A stretch of DNA of 64,000 nt from Candidatus Electryonea clarkiae (GCA_030765455.1 JAVCCM010000131.1:1-64000); one strand, 5' to 3'; positions 9,998-19,532 are shown, counted from the first letter of the stretch. Notes: generated by a model not told the origin, from the letters alone. Made by a program: numbers and translations.

Positions 9998-11599
9998 TTA
10001 ATATCTCATACCAATCTCAATAAAAATTCTATTGAGATTCAGATTGTCTCCCCTGTAGGCTTCGAAGAATGAAGAAATATAGATGGGTGAGTTAAAATAA
10101 TAATCTATTCCGGTTTTAATCCAATTATAAGAGACGGACCCTTCATAATCTTTCATTGTATAACTGCTTAATCCAAATTGTACTGAAGATCTTAAACGGT
10201 GAAAAAATAATCTGGATAAATGGAGATTTGGTTGAGTCCCACTTGTTCGAGGATTGTCGAAAAGATTAAGATTCAACCTGATGCCAATTCCACTTGAGAA
10301 TAAATCATTTTTACCAATACTGAAATATTGTGTGCTGGTTGAACTATTATCAACGCCCCTTAATCTCACTCCGATACGGGCATTTGTACGAATCCTGTAA
10401 GGGAGCATGGCATTAATTCCCAACCGGAATCCCTGTCGCTGTGTATCATCAAACAAAGAATCGGGTGTCTCCCTGGATTCATAGGTTCGGACCAGAGTAT
10501 TATTACTGTAACCAGCATTCAGCGACACCGATCTGGATATTGAATATCTTCCGTTTAGCAATAAATTTGACAATTGCATGCTGGAGCCGGATACCTCTTT
10601 ACGCCAGGCTCGGTTGATTTCTAGATCAGCGCTCTGATAAAAACTCAATTTCCTGTTATATGATACCATTACCTGTTCATAAATAAACTCTTTGCTGATA
10701 TTGCCCTTATTATATCTCCCTGCAAGGGCGACTGTCCCGCCTATATCTGATTTCTGATTTATATCTGATTCATAATGAACGTATGCCCCGGTTTTTACTT
10801 CATCTGTGCTGATTTGAGTGTTTCTAAGATCCGGATGAGTGCCACCGAAAGCTCCCATGGTAATTTTATCGTTAATTTGATAATCCACTAATGCACCATC
10901 GAATTTCCCAATCCCGCTTATACGGTTTGAGATGACTCTTCCCGCCTTGTAATGAAGTGGATTTGCTGGATCTGTATTCGTGAGTGAGACTTCATATATC
11001 CTGTTGTTCCATTCGGTTCGTGCTCGATCCGGATCATTTCTGTCCTTGATGAATTGGCGAATTCTCATATTGAGGTTTAGCTGATGATTACTCCCGAACA
11101 GGTTCTGTATTGAGTTCTTTATTGCCAGGGATGGTTGATGAACATCATTATCGAAATCACTCTGATCATCCTGAAAATAATATTGGAGTCCAATTCGACC
11201 GGATAGTTGATTCGCCTTAATCGATTTTGTGCGGATTCTTGTGATTCGGGGAGGTAATTTCTCGGCAACTTGAAAAGTATCAATCTCCTGAGAAGGTATT
11301 ATTTCTTCATGAACCGATATAATTGCCACATCTCCTAACTGAATTTCTCCTGATTTTTCAATTATTTTGCAGGAGGATGAATTATCCGCCACGAAGAGAA
11401 TCTTTATACTTGCAATTTTTTGATTATCCCGCCTGACCTCACCAAGATCACCTTTGTTAATTCCCTGCGCGCGTCCGGCATCCAGGTAAATAGCAGTATT
11501 TGAGAGATATTTGACTGTAGTTTGAACCTCACCTGCAATGAGTGTGCAAGGCAGGAAAAGCAGTATTAGAAAGCGTTTGAAGTACAAGTTAAATTCCAT
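9998..11599 (-). CDS. Outer-membrane beta-barrel protein of the multiheme cytochrome locus
   Basis: The 533-residue protein has a signal peptide (FKRFLILLFLPCTLIAGEVQ), a small N-terminal domain (about 25-110) with repeated Gly-Asp turns such as 'AGRAQGINKGDLGEV', and then alternating amphipathic strands to a final 'FIEIGMRY'. The C-terminal aromatic residue is the usual outer-membrane barrel signal. I do not recognise a named family. It starts 3 bases after the 36-heme cytochrome gene ends, so the two are almost certainly co-transcribed. By analogy with porin-cytochrome conduits (MtrB/PioB type), it could hold or insulate the cytochrome in the outer membrane. That role is inference from position and fold only. 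Confidence 0.7.
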   Translation of the reverse strand: MEFNLYFKRFLILLFLPCTLIAGEVQTTVKYLSNTAIYLDAGRAQGINKGDLGEVRRDNQKIASIKILFVADNSSSCKIIEKSGEIQLGDVAIISVHEEIIPSQEIDTFQVAEKLPPRITRIRTKSIKANQLSGRIGLQYYFQDDQSDFDNDVHQPSLAIKNSIQNLFGSNHQLNLNMRIRQFIKDRNDPDRARTEWNNRIYEVSLTNTDPANPLHYKAGRVISNRISGIGKFDGALVDYQINDKITMGAFGGTHPDLRNTQISTDEVKTGAYVHYESDINQKSDIGGTVALAGRYNKGNISKEFIYEQVMVSYNRKLSFYQSADLEINRAWRKEVSGSSMQLSNLLLNGRYSISRSVSLNAGYSNNTLVRTYESRETPDSLFDDTQRQGFRLGINAMLPYRIRTNARIGVRLRGVDNSSTSTQYFSIGKNDLFSSGIGIRLNLNLFDNPRTSGTQPNLHLSRLFFHRLRSSVQFGLSSYTMKDYEGSVSYNWIKTGIDYYFNSPIYISSFFEAYRGDNLNLNRIFIEIGMRY

Positions 11600-11602
11600 C
11601 TC

Positions 11603-14359
11603 TTAATCAATCTTCCGGCGATTTTGATCAATATGTTTAATTAATGGACGAAGTAAATCATCACCCTCTCCATCCGGATGGCATTCATAACATGCATCAC
11701 TATTGTAAACATAACCCTGAACTTCATCATGATCATCATCCGTATCTTCCCTGTTATGTTCATGACAGTCAATGCAATAAAAGACAGAATAATCATTGGG
11801 ATTTGTGTGGCAATCGGAACAACGATCCCATTCCTCGCGATGGTTGCCGGTATAAATCGGGAACCATAGACGATGATTAAAATCAGCGTCACCCCAATCA
11901 GTGGTATTATGGCATTGTTCACAATCTGTGGGGAATCCGGCGCCCCTGTGATCAGGATCGTCAGCATCGTTGTAGTCATCATCATGACAGAAATAGCAAC
12001 CTGTTGGCGTTCCCTCATACTGACCATCAATATGACACTCTCCACAATTCACAGTGCGGTGCGATCCTGTCAATGGGAACTCAGTCTCGTCATGATCAAA
12101 TGTTGCCGGACTCCAGGCTTCTGTAGTATGGCAGATAGTACAATCATGTTCAAACTGTCCTGTGACGTGATTCGGATCATTCACATCTTCAAAATCATCC
12201 TGATGACAACCGTAACAGGCGACCGGGGTCCCGGTATAACCTTGCGAATGACAATCATTGCACTCGAGTTGCAGATGTGCGCCGGTCAATGGAAAATCCG
12301 ATTGATCGTGATCAAACGCTGCCGGTGTCCATCCATCAGTAGTGTGACAAATACTGCAATCATGGTCATAGTTTCCATCCTGGTGATCAGGGTCAGTTAC
12401 TGACTCATAATCATCATTATGGCAGGAGTAACAGTCTGTCGGTGTGCCGGTATATCCCTGGGTATGACAATCAGCACAATCTACATTTACATGAGCGCCG
12501 GTCAGTGGAAACTCAGTCAGATCGTGGTTAATTTCAGCCGGACTCCATCCAACAGTCGAGTGACATACTCCACAATCGAGAGGATAATCTGCAGCCGCAT
12601 GATCAGGATCTCCTGCATTGCGATAATCAGGTTCATGGCATCCATAACAGTCAGTCGAAGTTCCATTATAAACACCATCGATATGACAAGCTGAACAATC
12701 AGTTGTCAAGTGAGATCCGGTTAGTTCATATTCGGTGTCGTTATTGTGCTCGAATGATGATGGAGTCCAGCCATCAGTGGTGTGACACTCCAAACAATCG
12801 TGATCGAAAGTTCCTTCTGTGTGTATCGGAATTTCTACATTTTCATAATCCGGTCTATGACAGGAAAAACAATCGTATGCCATTGATGCATATCCTTCTG
12901 AATGGCAATCAAGGCAGTTAAGACTTAAATGTGCTCCGTCAAGTTGGAAATTCGTCAGGTTGTGATCAAAAGTCGATGGACTCCAGGTTGATGTTGAATG
13001 ACAAATTGTGCAATCATAAGAAAATTGTTCTGCCGTATGGTCTGGTTCGGAAACCTGGCCGAAATCATCGCGATGACAGCCAACACACTCAGGCGGTGTA
13101 TCATTGTAACCTTGTTCATGACAATCAATGCACCCCAGCGAAACATGGGCACCATCTATTAAGAATGCAGTTACGCTATGATCGAACAGCGCCGGTGACC
13201 AGGCTTCAGATAGATTATCGTGACAAAGGATGCAATCAAAAGAATAATCCCCGGTAACATGATTTGGATCGACCACTCCCTCAAAATCATCATCATGACA
13301 GGGGTAGCAATCGGTAGAGGTATTATTGTAACCGGTACTATGACAATCGTTACAATCAACAGTGATATGAGATCCGGTTAAGGGAAAATCAGTCTCGTTA
13401 TGATCAATATTCGCCGGAAGCCAACCATCCATTGAATGACAGAGAGTGCAAACAAAATCATATTGTCCCGCCACATGATCCGGGTCGGCAATTCCGGAAT
13501 AATCGGATTCATGGCAGCCATAACATTTTGAAGGTGTGCCGGTATAAATTTCCTGATGACAATCACTGCATTGTAATTGAATATGAGCGCCTTCAAGCTG
13601 AAAAGACGACAAATTATGATCAAATGTTGCATCCTCCCAGGAGTGAATGGTGTGGCAGGTTTCGCATTCTTTCGGGAAGTCACTTCCGGAATGATTTGGA
13701 TCACGCACATTTAAATAATCAGGTTCATGGCAGACGAAACATTCATATATCCCAAGATGATTATACTCTGCCGGACTCCATCCAGAACGATTATCCCTGT
13801 GGCATGTCGTACAATCAAGACTGAATCCAGCAACCAGGTGATTTGGGTTATTCGTACCTGTATAGGCGTCGTAATGGCAGCCGTCACAAGTGAGAGGAAG
13901 GTTGATATATCTTCCGGCTTCATGGCATTCCCGGCAATCAAGAGATGCATGTACCCCGGTAAGGGGATATTGTGTTTCTGAATGTGATAGCCGAAACCGG
14001 GTTTCATCAATCCATCGATCAGGATTATGGCATCTTTCGCAATTATCTCCGAACTGATTCTCATGGATATCAAGATGACAACTGAAGCACCGGTCATCTG
14101 TTCCGCTGAAGACAAGATTTGTATGACAAGCTTTGCAGGAAACCGATTTGTGACGACCCTCGAGGGGAAATCTGCTCGTGGCATGCTCAAACTGTAAATC
14201 TGCTCTTAGTTGCTCCCAGTTCTCCATAGAATGGCAGGTGATGCAATCGATTGACAGATCTTCGCCGTGGGGATTATTAGTTGCCGAAGCAGCAAATGCG
14301 GCATACGTCATGCACACGCACAAAAAAGAAACTATATAATCCTTGAAAGACATAATCAT
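11603..14359 (-). CDS. 36-heme c-type cytochrome with tandem triheme repeats
   Basis: The 918-residue exported protein has a signal peptide ending near AAFAASA. I count 36 CxxCH heme-binding motifs by eye, about one per 25 residues. From about residue 230 to 830 the chain is a tandem array with a period of about 72 residues. Each unit carries three hemes in the order 'DC.ICH..., C.DCH..GY, C(Y/F)(G/S/P)CH..D(D/Y)', with conserved 'GW.PA.FDH' and 'FPLTG(A/S)H' segments whose extra His residues are candidate distal heme ligands. It probably forms a long periplasmic or extracellular heme wire. The C-terminus (RPLIKHIDQNRRKID) has no anchor. It sits between a 20-heme cytochrome gene and a barrel gene in one operon. 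Confidence 0.92.
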   Translation of the reverse strand: MIMSFKDYIVSFLCVCMTYAAFAASATNNPHGEDLSIDCITCHSMENWEQLRADLQFEHATSRFPLEGRHKSVSCKACHTNLVFSGTDDRCFSCHLDIHENQFGDNCERCHNPDRWIDETRFRLSHSETQYPLTGVHASLDCRECHEAGRYINLPLTCDGCHYDAYTGTNNPNHLVAGFSLDCTTCHRDNRSGWSPAEYNHLGIYECFVCHEPDYLNVRDPNHSGSDFPKECETCHTIHSWEDATFDHNLSSFQLEGAHIQLQCSDCHQEIYTGTPSKCYGCHESDYSGIADPDHVAGQYDFVCTLCHSMDGWLPANIDHNETDFPLTGSHITVDCNDCHSTGYNNTSTDCYPCHDDDFEGVVDPNHVTGDYSFDCILCHDNLSEAWSPALFDHSVTAFLIDGAHVSLGCIDCHEQGYNDTPPECVGCHRDDFGQVSEPDHTAEQFSYDCTICHSTSTWSPSTFDHNLTNFQLDGAHLSLNCLDCHSEGYASMAYDCFSCHRPDYENVEIPIHTEGTFDHDCLECHTTDGWTPSSFEHNNDTEYELTGSHLTTDCSACHIDGVYNGTSTDCYGCHEPDYRNAGDPDHAAADYPLDCGVCHSTVGWSPAEINHDLTEFPLTGAHVNVDCADCHTQGYTGTPTDCYSCHNDDYESVTDPDHQDGNYDHDCSICHTTDGWTPAAFDHDQSDFPLTGAHLQLECNDCHSQGYTGTPVACYGCHQDDFEDVNDPNHVTGQFEHDCTICHTTEAWSPATFDHDETEFPLTGSHRTVNCGECHIDGQYEGTPTGCYFCHDDDYNDADDPDHRGAGFPTDCEQCHNTTDWGDADFNHRLWFPIYTGNHREEWDRCSDCHTNPNDYSVFYCIDCHEHNREDTDDDHDEVQGYVYNSDACYECHPDGEGDDLLRPLIKHIDQNRRKID

Positions 14360-14452
14360 TCCTTCCCGGAGATTGCGAGAACATAATTATTAATTATTGA
14401 TTCTAATAGTAAAAACATTTTACAGGCTTTTTATTAACAATATACACCAAGG

Positions 14453-16183
14453 TTAATCCTTTTTTATATCCATAACTTCCAGTTCTTCTCCCCCGTGACA
14501 TGAATTGCAGGCAATATCCTTTGGTTTGTAAATAATATAGTTTTCGTTCTCATTATTCTCAGAATATTGGTGACATTGAAAACATTCTAACTGGGCATGC
14601 GCGCCCTCAAGTTTAAAACGGGAGTCACTGTTATGATCAAATTGAAGATCTTTCCATGAGTTAGTCACATGGCATCGTTTACAATTTACCTCTTTGTCAT
14701 TTGAATTCTCTTCCGCGAATTGACCATTATGGATATCATTATGGCACCCATCACAATTCATAGAAAGAGGTTTGATCCAAAGGATTTCGCCCTCAACTGA
14801 TTCGATTTTATGACAACTAAGGCAGAAAGCCTGCTTATGCTTGCCGGCAAGCTGAAAACGCGCTAATCCGTGATCGAATGATATTTTATGCCAGCTTTCT
14901 ATATTATGACAGTATTCACATCCACCCTTCTCAATCCATATATCTACCTGTCCTCGATGCATATCTTGATGACATCCATTGCAGTTCATGTTGTCAAAAT
15001 CATACTGATTAAAATCCTTACCAATTTCATTTTGCACCGAAACATGGCACAGGAAGCATGGTACCGCCAGATGACTGCCGGTTAGGGGATATCGGGATGA
15101 ATCATGTTCTGCTATATCGTATAGAGCAGGCAGAAAACCATTTTCATCATGACAATACACGCATTCACCCTTTGAAGGACTATTTACAAATTGTCCATTG
15201 TGTTGGTCATCATGACAGCTTTTACACCCTGCTGTTAAATCAAATTTTGTTGTTGTTCCCTTAATATGGCAACGGTCACAAGCTACCGTTAAATGTTTTC
15301 CGACAAGAGGGAAATTAGTCGTATTATGATCAAAATTACCGCCAACAATCTTGCTGAAACCTTTTGTATTATGACATTTTGAACAATTTGCTCCCAGCCT
15401 GCCTTCATGTTGATCTTTATGACAGGGAGTGCAGTTCTTGTAACGACCTTCAAGTGAATAATTGGAGTACTGATCTACACGTTTCTTTTTTTGAATTTTG
15501 AAAGGAACGCCTGATTCGGAAGATGAGATGATTTGTTGTTCATGACACTTTGAACAATCAAGGTCTAAATGGCTTCCTGTCAACTTGTATTGTGTATCAT
15601 CATGATTAAAACCTGTTGCAGGAACCCAGCTATTGAAATCATGACATTTCAGGCAGTCGTTGGGAAGCTGACCACGATGTTCTTCCAAGTGGCATATAGT
15701 ACAGTTTTGATCTAATCCCAAGAATGTTTTTGATTGATTAACCTCAGTTGACTTTCTCACTTCATCAGAAACAAATTCTGAGCGATGGCAGCTTCTGCAA
15801 TTCAGTTCGTGGTGTTTACCCTCCAACAGATAACCGGTTAAGGAATGTTTGAAACTATTTACACCGCTCTTCCAGAAAACTAATTCATATTCACGTCCAT
15901 GATGTTCTGAATGGCAAACAGAGCATTTTTTATCAGCGACATCTTTAGAGCTATGATATCCTTTTTCGGCTAAGATTCTACTTTGAAGAGCTTCATGACA
16001 TTCAAGGCACCTCTTATTATTGAATTCTTTGCCAAGCTCATGACATTTATTGCAGTTCTTAATTCCCTTTAAGTCTTCATGCACACTGGATAATTTCCCG
16101 GGAGAGATTTGAGATAAAGCAATCGAAGAAAATAGCAATAAAGAAACTGCCATTATTATTATGGAACACCACCTCTTATTCAT
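14453..16183 (-). CDS. 20-heme c-type cytochrome
   Basis: The 576-residue protein begins MNKRWCSIIIMAVSLLLFSS, a signal peptide cleaved near ALSQIS, and has 20 CxxCH motifs by my count. Spacing is less regular than in the 36-heme neighbour, but the same 'FDH...F.L.G(K/A/S)H...C..CH' module recurs, so the two are related. The many extra His residues (HRGQ, HNGQ, HEGR) suggest bis-His hemes of the kind found in NapC/NrfH and tetraheme c3-like proteins. It probably carries electrons in the periplasm between the inner-membrane oxidoreductase and the larger cytochrome. Its start overlaps the end of the TPR lipoprotein gene by 4 bases, showing translational coupling. Confidence 0.92.
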   Translation of the reverse strand: MNKRWCSIIIMAVSLLLFSSIALSQISPGKLSSVHEDLKGIKNCNKCHELGKEFNNKRCLECHEALQSRILAEKGYHSSKDVADKKCSVCHSEHHGREYELVFWKSGVNSFKHSLTGYLLEGKHHELNCRSCHRSEFVSDEVRKSTEVNQSKTFLGLDQNCTICHLEEHRGQLPNDCLKCHDFNSWVPATGFNHDDTQYKLTGSHLDLDCSKCHEQQIISSSESGVPFKIQKKKRVDQYSNYSLEGRYKNCTPCHKDQHEGRLGANCSKCHNTKGFSKIVGGNFDHNTTNFPLVGKHLTVACDRCHIKGTTTKFDLTAGCKSCHDDQHNGQFVNSPSKGECVYCHDENGFLPALYDIAEHDSSRYPLTGSHLAVPCFLCHVSVQNEIGKDFNQYDFDNMNCNGCHQDMHRGQVDIWIEKGGCEYCHNIESWHKISFDHGLARFQLAGKHKQAFCLSCHKIESVEGEILWIKPLSMNCDGCHNDIHNGQFAEENSNDKEVNCKRCHVTNSWKDLQFDHNSDSRFKLEGAHAQLECFQCHQYSENNENENYIIYKPKDIACNSCHGGEELEVMDIKKD

Positions 16184-16758
16184 TCGGTATCCCTGGTTTT
16201 AGTTTGAACCTGCTCAATAAATTTTGCTGCAAGCACACTTAATGAATCAGCAGGATGAATCTCTATCAATTTAGACCAGTATTCGGTCGCCATCGAATCA
16301 TTACCAACATTACCCTCGATTGCTCCAAGGTTATACAGTGCTCCGGCATGGTTGGGTATCTTTTCCAGCAAAATATTAAGTTCCTGTTTTGCTTCTTCAG
16401 TTCTACCAGATTTGAATAATTCCTTTGCAAAATCCAGCCTTGTTTCCTGTGCTTTGATACTCGAATCCATTTCCAGAAAGCTCTCATAATATTCTGCGGC
16501 TTTAATATGATCACCTTTTTCTGCATAAAGATTTCCTAATTTCAATGCCACAGGAGCATGAGGTGAATGAGAATTCCATAGAGATTCCAACTTGGAAATC
16601 TCTACCTCATTCCTCTGGTTTGCCACGATTGATTGATCAAGCTCCCGTATAGATTCAGTTTGCTTTTTGGAGCATCCCAATAGCGATAGAATAATTAATA
16701 ATTGAATTAAAATTCTTATGGATAATGGTAAACCGTATATTTTCAATTTACTTCTCAC
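16180..16758 (-). CDS. TPR-repeat lipoprotein of the cytochrome operon
   Basis: The 192-residue protein has a lipoprotein signal (IQLLIILSLLGCSKK, lipobox LLGC with Cys near residue 29). It is followed by two or three tetratricopeptide-like units, such as 'APVALKLGNLYAEKGDHIKAAEYYESF' in pieces and 'HAGALYNLGAIEGNVGNDSMA'. TPR proteins in multiheme cytochrome operons often help assembly or hold partners together. This one would be membrane-anchored on the periplasmic side. It overlaps the FAD/Fe-S gene upstream by 11 bases and the 20-heme gene downstream by 4 bases, so all three are one transcription unit. Confidence 0.75.
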   Translation of the reverse strand: MRSKLKIYGLPLSIRILIQLLIILSLLGCSKKQTESIRELDQSIVANQRNEVEISKLESLWNSHSPHAPVALKLGNLYAEKGDHIKAAEYYESFLEMDSSIKAQETRLDFAKELFKSGRTEEAKQELNILLEKIPNHAGALYNLGAIEGNVGNDSMATEYWSKLIEIHPADSLSVLAAKFIEQVQTKTRDTE

Positions 16759-18064
16759 CGAATTTGCGGCTTATCTCAATCCCGATTTTTTCCAGGAATC
16801 CGGTGGGCATCTCGCCTCCTATCATCACAAAAACCTGGTCATTCTGTATCTTGATGTCTTTACCTTTTTGTTCGAGTATTACAAAATCTTTCTCGATTTT
16901 CTTGACCTCGGAAGAAAATAATGGCTTTATTTGGTCCTCACTGATTGCTCGATCAAGTTTTGTTTTATTGTCCGGTTTTATCCTGAAAATGGAATCCCGT
17001 CTGTATGATAAATGAACATTATTCCCCACCTGCTCTGATAATGCCAGAGCGGTTTCTACAGCGCTGTCCCCACCACCTGCAATAAGAATATTCATATTCC
17101 GGAATATCTCCGGTTCGAGCAGACGGTACGCGACCTTCGGTAAACCTTCACCCTCAACATTCAATTTCCGTGGAGTACCTCTTCTGCCGGTGGCAAGCAA
17201 TACTCGTTTTGATTTATAATCACCGTCATTAGTCTTAATAATAAATGATCCGTTTTCTCTTTTGACATCTTCTATTTTTGTGCCCGTCTTAATTTTGATA
17301 TCTGTCTCTTTTATTGCATCATCCAAAATTTCAATGAGAGCTTCCTTCTCGATCTCACGAACTTTTACCTTCCCATATAATGGCAATTCAAAAGGTTGGG
17401 TCATTACCAGTTTGCGACGCGGGAAACTAAGAATTGTGCCTCCAAAATCATCCTGATCAAAGGTAAGAAAATTCAATTCTTCTTTCTTTGCCTGTAATGA
17501 TGCAGCAATACCTGTAGGTCCAGCCCCAATTATGATCAAGTCAACAATATCATTTTCGAATTTGTCACTTTTTTCAATGCGACTGGACGAGATGAATTCC
17601 ACAGCCTGTTTTCCCTGTGTAATTGCATTCCTGATTAATCCCATTCCTCCCAATTCACCGGCGATATACATACCCTCGATATTTGTCTCAAATTTCTCTG
17701 AAACGAAAGGAATGTCAACGCCTCTTTTCTCAGTACCAAAAACGAGATCTATCGCATCAACCGGACATGCAGCCTCGCATGCCCCGTGACCAATACAGTG
17801 TGAGGGATTGATCAATTGTCCCTTATTATTTATTAAACCGAGAACGTCTTTTTCAGGACAGGCCTTAACACATGCACCCACAGCAATGCACTTATCAGGA
17901 TTTATAAAAGGATGCAGAGATACAGGCTCGTCCATTCCCTGATGTACAGCATTATCATATACTTGCTCAGCTTTCCGGCTTTTTCGTTTTTCAGCGAAGA
18001 AATACAACAGGGGGATTGTGACGACTATAATTCCTGTGAAAAGGTAGATTAAAAACTCTATCAT
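16748..18064 (-). CDS. Membrane-anchored 2x[4Fe-4S] / FAD pyridine-nucleotide oxidoreductase
   Basis: The 438-residue protein starts with one transmembrane helix (MIEFLIYLFTGIIVVTIPLL). Next is a two-cluster ferredoxin domain (CIAVGACVKACPEKD and CIGHGACEAACPVDAID, about residues 60-110), then a thioredoxin-reductase-like flavoprotein domain with FAD motif IGAGPTGIAAS (about 175) and NAD(P) motif IAGGGDSAVETA (about 325). The redox-active CxxC of true thioredoxin reductases is absent, so the flavin probably exchanges electrons with the iron-sulfur clusters. In this operon the likely job is to move electrons between NAD(P)H (or ferredoxin) and the membrane b-type cytochrome or the quinone pool. 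The direction of flow is unknown. Confidence 0.85.
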   Translation of the reverse strand: MIEFLIYLFTGIIVVTIPLLYFFAEKRKSRKAEQVYDNAVHQGMDEPVSLHPFINPDKCIAVGACVKACPEKDVLGLINNKGQLINPSHCIGHGACEAACPVDAIDLVFGTEKRGVDIPFVSEKFETNIEGMYIAGELGGMGLIRNAITQGKQAVEFISSSRIEKSDKFENDIVDLIIIGAGPTGIAASLQAKKEELNFLTFDQDDFGGTILSFPRRKLVMTQPFELPLYGKVKVREIEKEALIEILDDAIKETDIKIKTGTKIEDVKRENGSFIIKTNDGDYKSKRVLLATGRRGTPRKLNVEGEGLPKVAYRLLEPEIFRNMNILIAGGGDSAVETALALSEQVGNNVHLSYRRDSIFRIKPDNKTKLDRAISEDQIKPLFSSEVKKIEKDFVILEQKGKDIKIQNDQVFVMIGGEMPTGFLEKIGIEISRKFGEK

Positions 18065-18173
18065 TAATATTTTCCTTATTATAATGCAGCACGTGCATCT
18101 GAAATTAAAATAAGGGAATAATAATTGGTGGGCAATATTTTAAAAGATTGAAACGAAAACGATAGTTTTTCCC

Positions 18174-18261
18174 TCATTCTGAACGACAGTGAAGAATCTC
18201 AATCCTAAATTTACAATTGACTCAAGTGAAAACCGAGATTCTTCACTGTCGTTCAGAATGA
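18174..18261. repeat. Perfect 27-bp inverted repeat between the b-cytochrome and flavoprotein genes
   Basis: Arm 1 is 18174-18200 and arm 2 is 18235-18261. They are exact reverse complements over 27 bases (arm 1 begins TCATTCTGAACGACAGTGAA) with a 34-base spacer. The motif resembles the CATTCTGAACG...GAAGAATCT dispersed repeats found in many environmental genomes, here as an inverted pair. There is no T-run after it, so it is not a standard terminator. It could be a small mobile repeat or an RNA hairpin that adjusts expression inside the operon. Confidence 0.85.
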
Positions 18262-18318
18262 CAACATTTATTCAGAAACTGACTATTGAGCAATTTAATG
18301 AATAACTATACAATTAAA

Positions 18319-19188
18319 TCAGAATATCCATTTATATCCGAACAATACAGCCACGATAACATGAATAATCATAATAAAGAGCATAATAACAGCAAATGGT
18401 CTATGAATTACATGCCAATAATGGAGTAATGAATTTGCAGTTTCCAAGAATGCTTTTCGCCTTCTTATTTTTATACGCTTGTTCATTATTGAAATTATCT
18501 CGCTTATCCTTGGTCGAGGTAATCCTGTAGATTTTGACAGTTTTTTACCAATTTGATGAAGTTTTACGGATAATCCCAAATCATTCGATATCCACACTGG
18601 AATAATTTTCCAACCGCTTGGATAATCAATAATTAAATCGTTTTCATATTCTTGAATTTTTTCCAAAATGCTATCATCCCCGGTAGTAGCTCGAAGATTT
18701 CCCATCAGGTTAAGTTCAGTTTCTTCAATTTGCCTGCCGCTCAACTCATTACCGTTCAGACTCCTTGGAATTTGAAGGTAGATATAGCGACCAAATACAC
18801 CGCTCAGTGCAACGGCAATCATTGACCAGAACGATACAGCCACTATTCCACCAACTTTAAAGCTTGTATGAAAAATCACCAGGATTGGACCGGTTACTCC
18901 CATCCAGATATGATAATTTAACCATGTACGGATATTTCCTGCACGTCTCAGGAACCTTGCTCTTTTTCGAACTGAATATGATAGCAGGAGGATCATCAGG
19001 AGACTACCGACCACACCAATGCCATGTCCTATTACACCGCTTGGTTTGAGGGAATCATGCGAAATGTTATGAGGTCGGTCGAAATCGGAAAGCAGGTAAT
19101 ATTCTGAACCGGTAATTGATATGGATATTAATATTATTATTGTTGATAAATATAATAATGTCAGTAAGATTTTGTTAAATATCTTCAT
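18319..19188 (-). CDS. Membrane b-type cytochrome (cytochrome b561 / ferric reductase-like)
   Basis: The 289-residue protein has about five hydrophobic helices: residues 5-27, 50-70, 90-108, 115-135 and about 262-285. Candidate heme ligands are the His residues in GVIGHGIGVV, in YHIWMGVTG and VIFHTSF, and in LLHYWHVIHRPF and IIHVIVAVLF, which is the paired-His layout of di-heme b-type cytochromes. A soluble loop (about residues 150-235) interrupts the helices. It is probably the quinone- or electron-handling inner-membrane subunit that works with the flavoprotein downstream. It is the first gene of the minus-strand cytochrome cluster, separated from the next by 254 bases that carry the inverted repeat. 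Confidence 0.7.
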   Translation of the reverse strand: MKIFNKILLTLLYLSTIIILISISITGSEYYLLSDFDRPHNISHDSLKPSGVIGHGIGVVGSLLMILLLSYSVRKRARFLRRAGNIRTWLNYHIWMGVTGPILVIFHTSFKVGGIVAVSFWSMIAVALSGVFGRYIYLQIPRSLNGNELSGRQIEETELNLMGNLRATTGDDSILEKIQEYENDLIIDYPSGWKIIPVWISNDLGLSVKLHQIGKKLSKSTGLPRPRISEIISIMNKRIKIRRRKAFLETANSLLHYWHVIHRPFAVIMLFIMIIHVIVAVLFGYKWIF

Positions 19189-19532
19189 AGAACTCTAAAA
19201 TTAAAATGATTGTCATCAAATGAAGTGAGTATTTCATTACAAGGTTGTGTCCCGAAGTTTGGTGGAAATTTGCGTTTCCCTATCGGGCTGTCTGTTAAGT
19301 TATACTGCTTCCAGGAATAGATCAACCTCCTCAATGTTAAAATCGTTTTTATCCAATGCTGTTTGTCTTGAAGAAATGAATGTGTGGTTTTGAAGGTTGG
19401 TGAGTCAGCCCTCAGTCAGATAGTGACTCGAGGGAGGTGAAATCTCCGTTTTCCTCTTGACTTCACTTATCATGGATGTCCCCAGAATTCCCGTATAGAC
19501 CAAATAGGTATAAAGCGTACGCAGGGATAGTA
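19189..19532. other. Intergenic region upstream of the cytochrome cluster
   Basis: The 344 bases should hold the promoter for the minus-strand cytochrome operon. On the minus strand a start-less open stretch runs from about 19406 to a TAA at 19300-19302 and ends NIEEVDLFLEAV. I do not recognise it; it may be the tail of a decayed gene. Nothing else is seen. Confidence 0.4.

Noticed and set aside
9878..10072. Plus-strand frame of 64 codons near the kinase end
   Set aside because: It overlaps the barrel gene on the other strand and has no features.
11641..14190. Many open frames on both strands in the cytochrome gene
   Set aside because: They are products of the repeated Cys/His-rich DNA; only the 36-heme frame is continuous and has a signal peptide.
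11603..14359. Regular period of about 218 bases considered as a CRISPR or satellite array
   Set aside because: The repeat is in phase with the protein and encodes heme-binding modules; there are no uniform spacers.
18174..18261. Inverted repeat considered as an ordinary terminator
   Set aside because: It has a 34-base loop, no T-run, and lies between genes that appear to work together.
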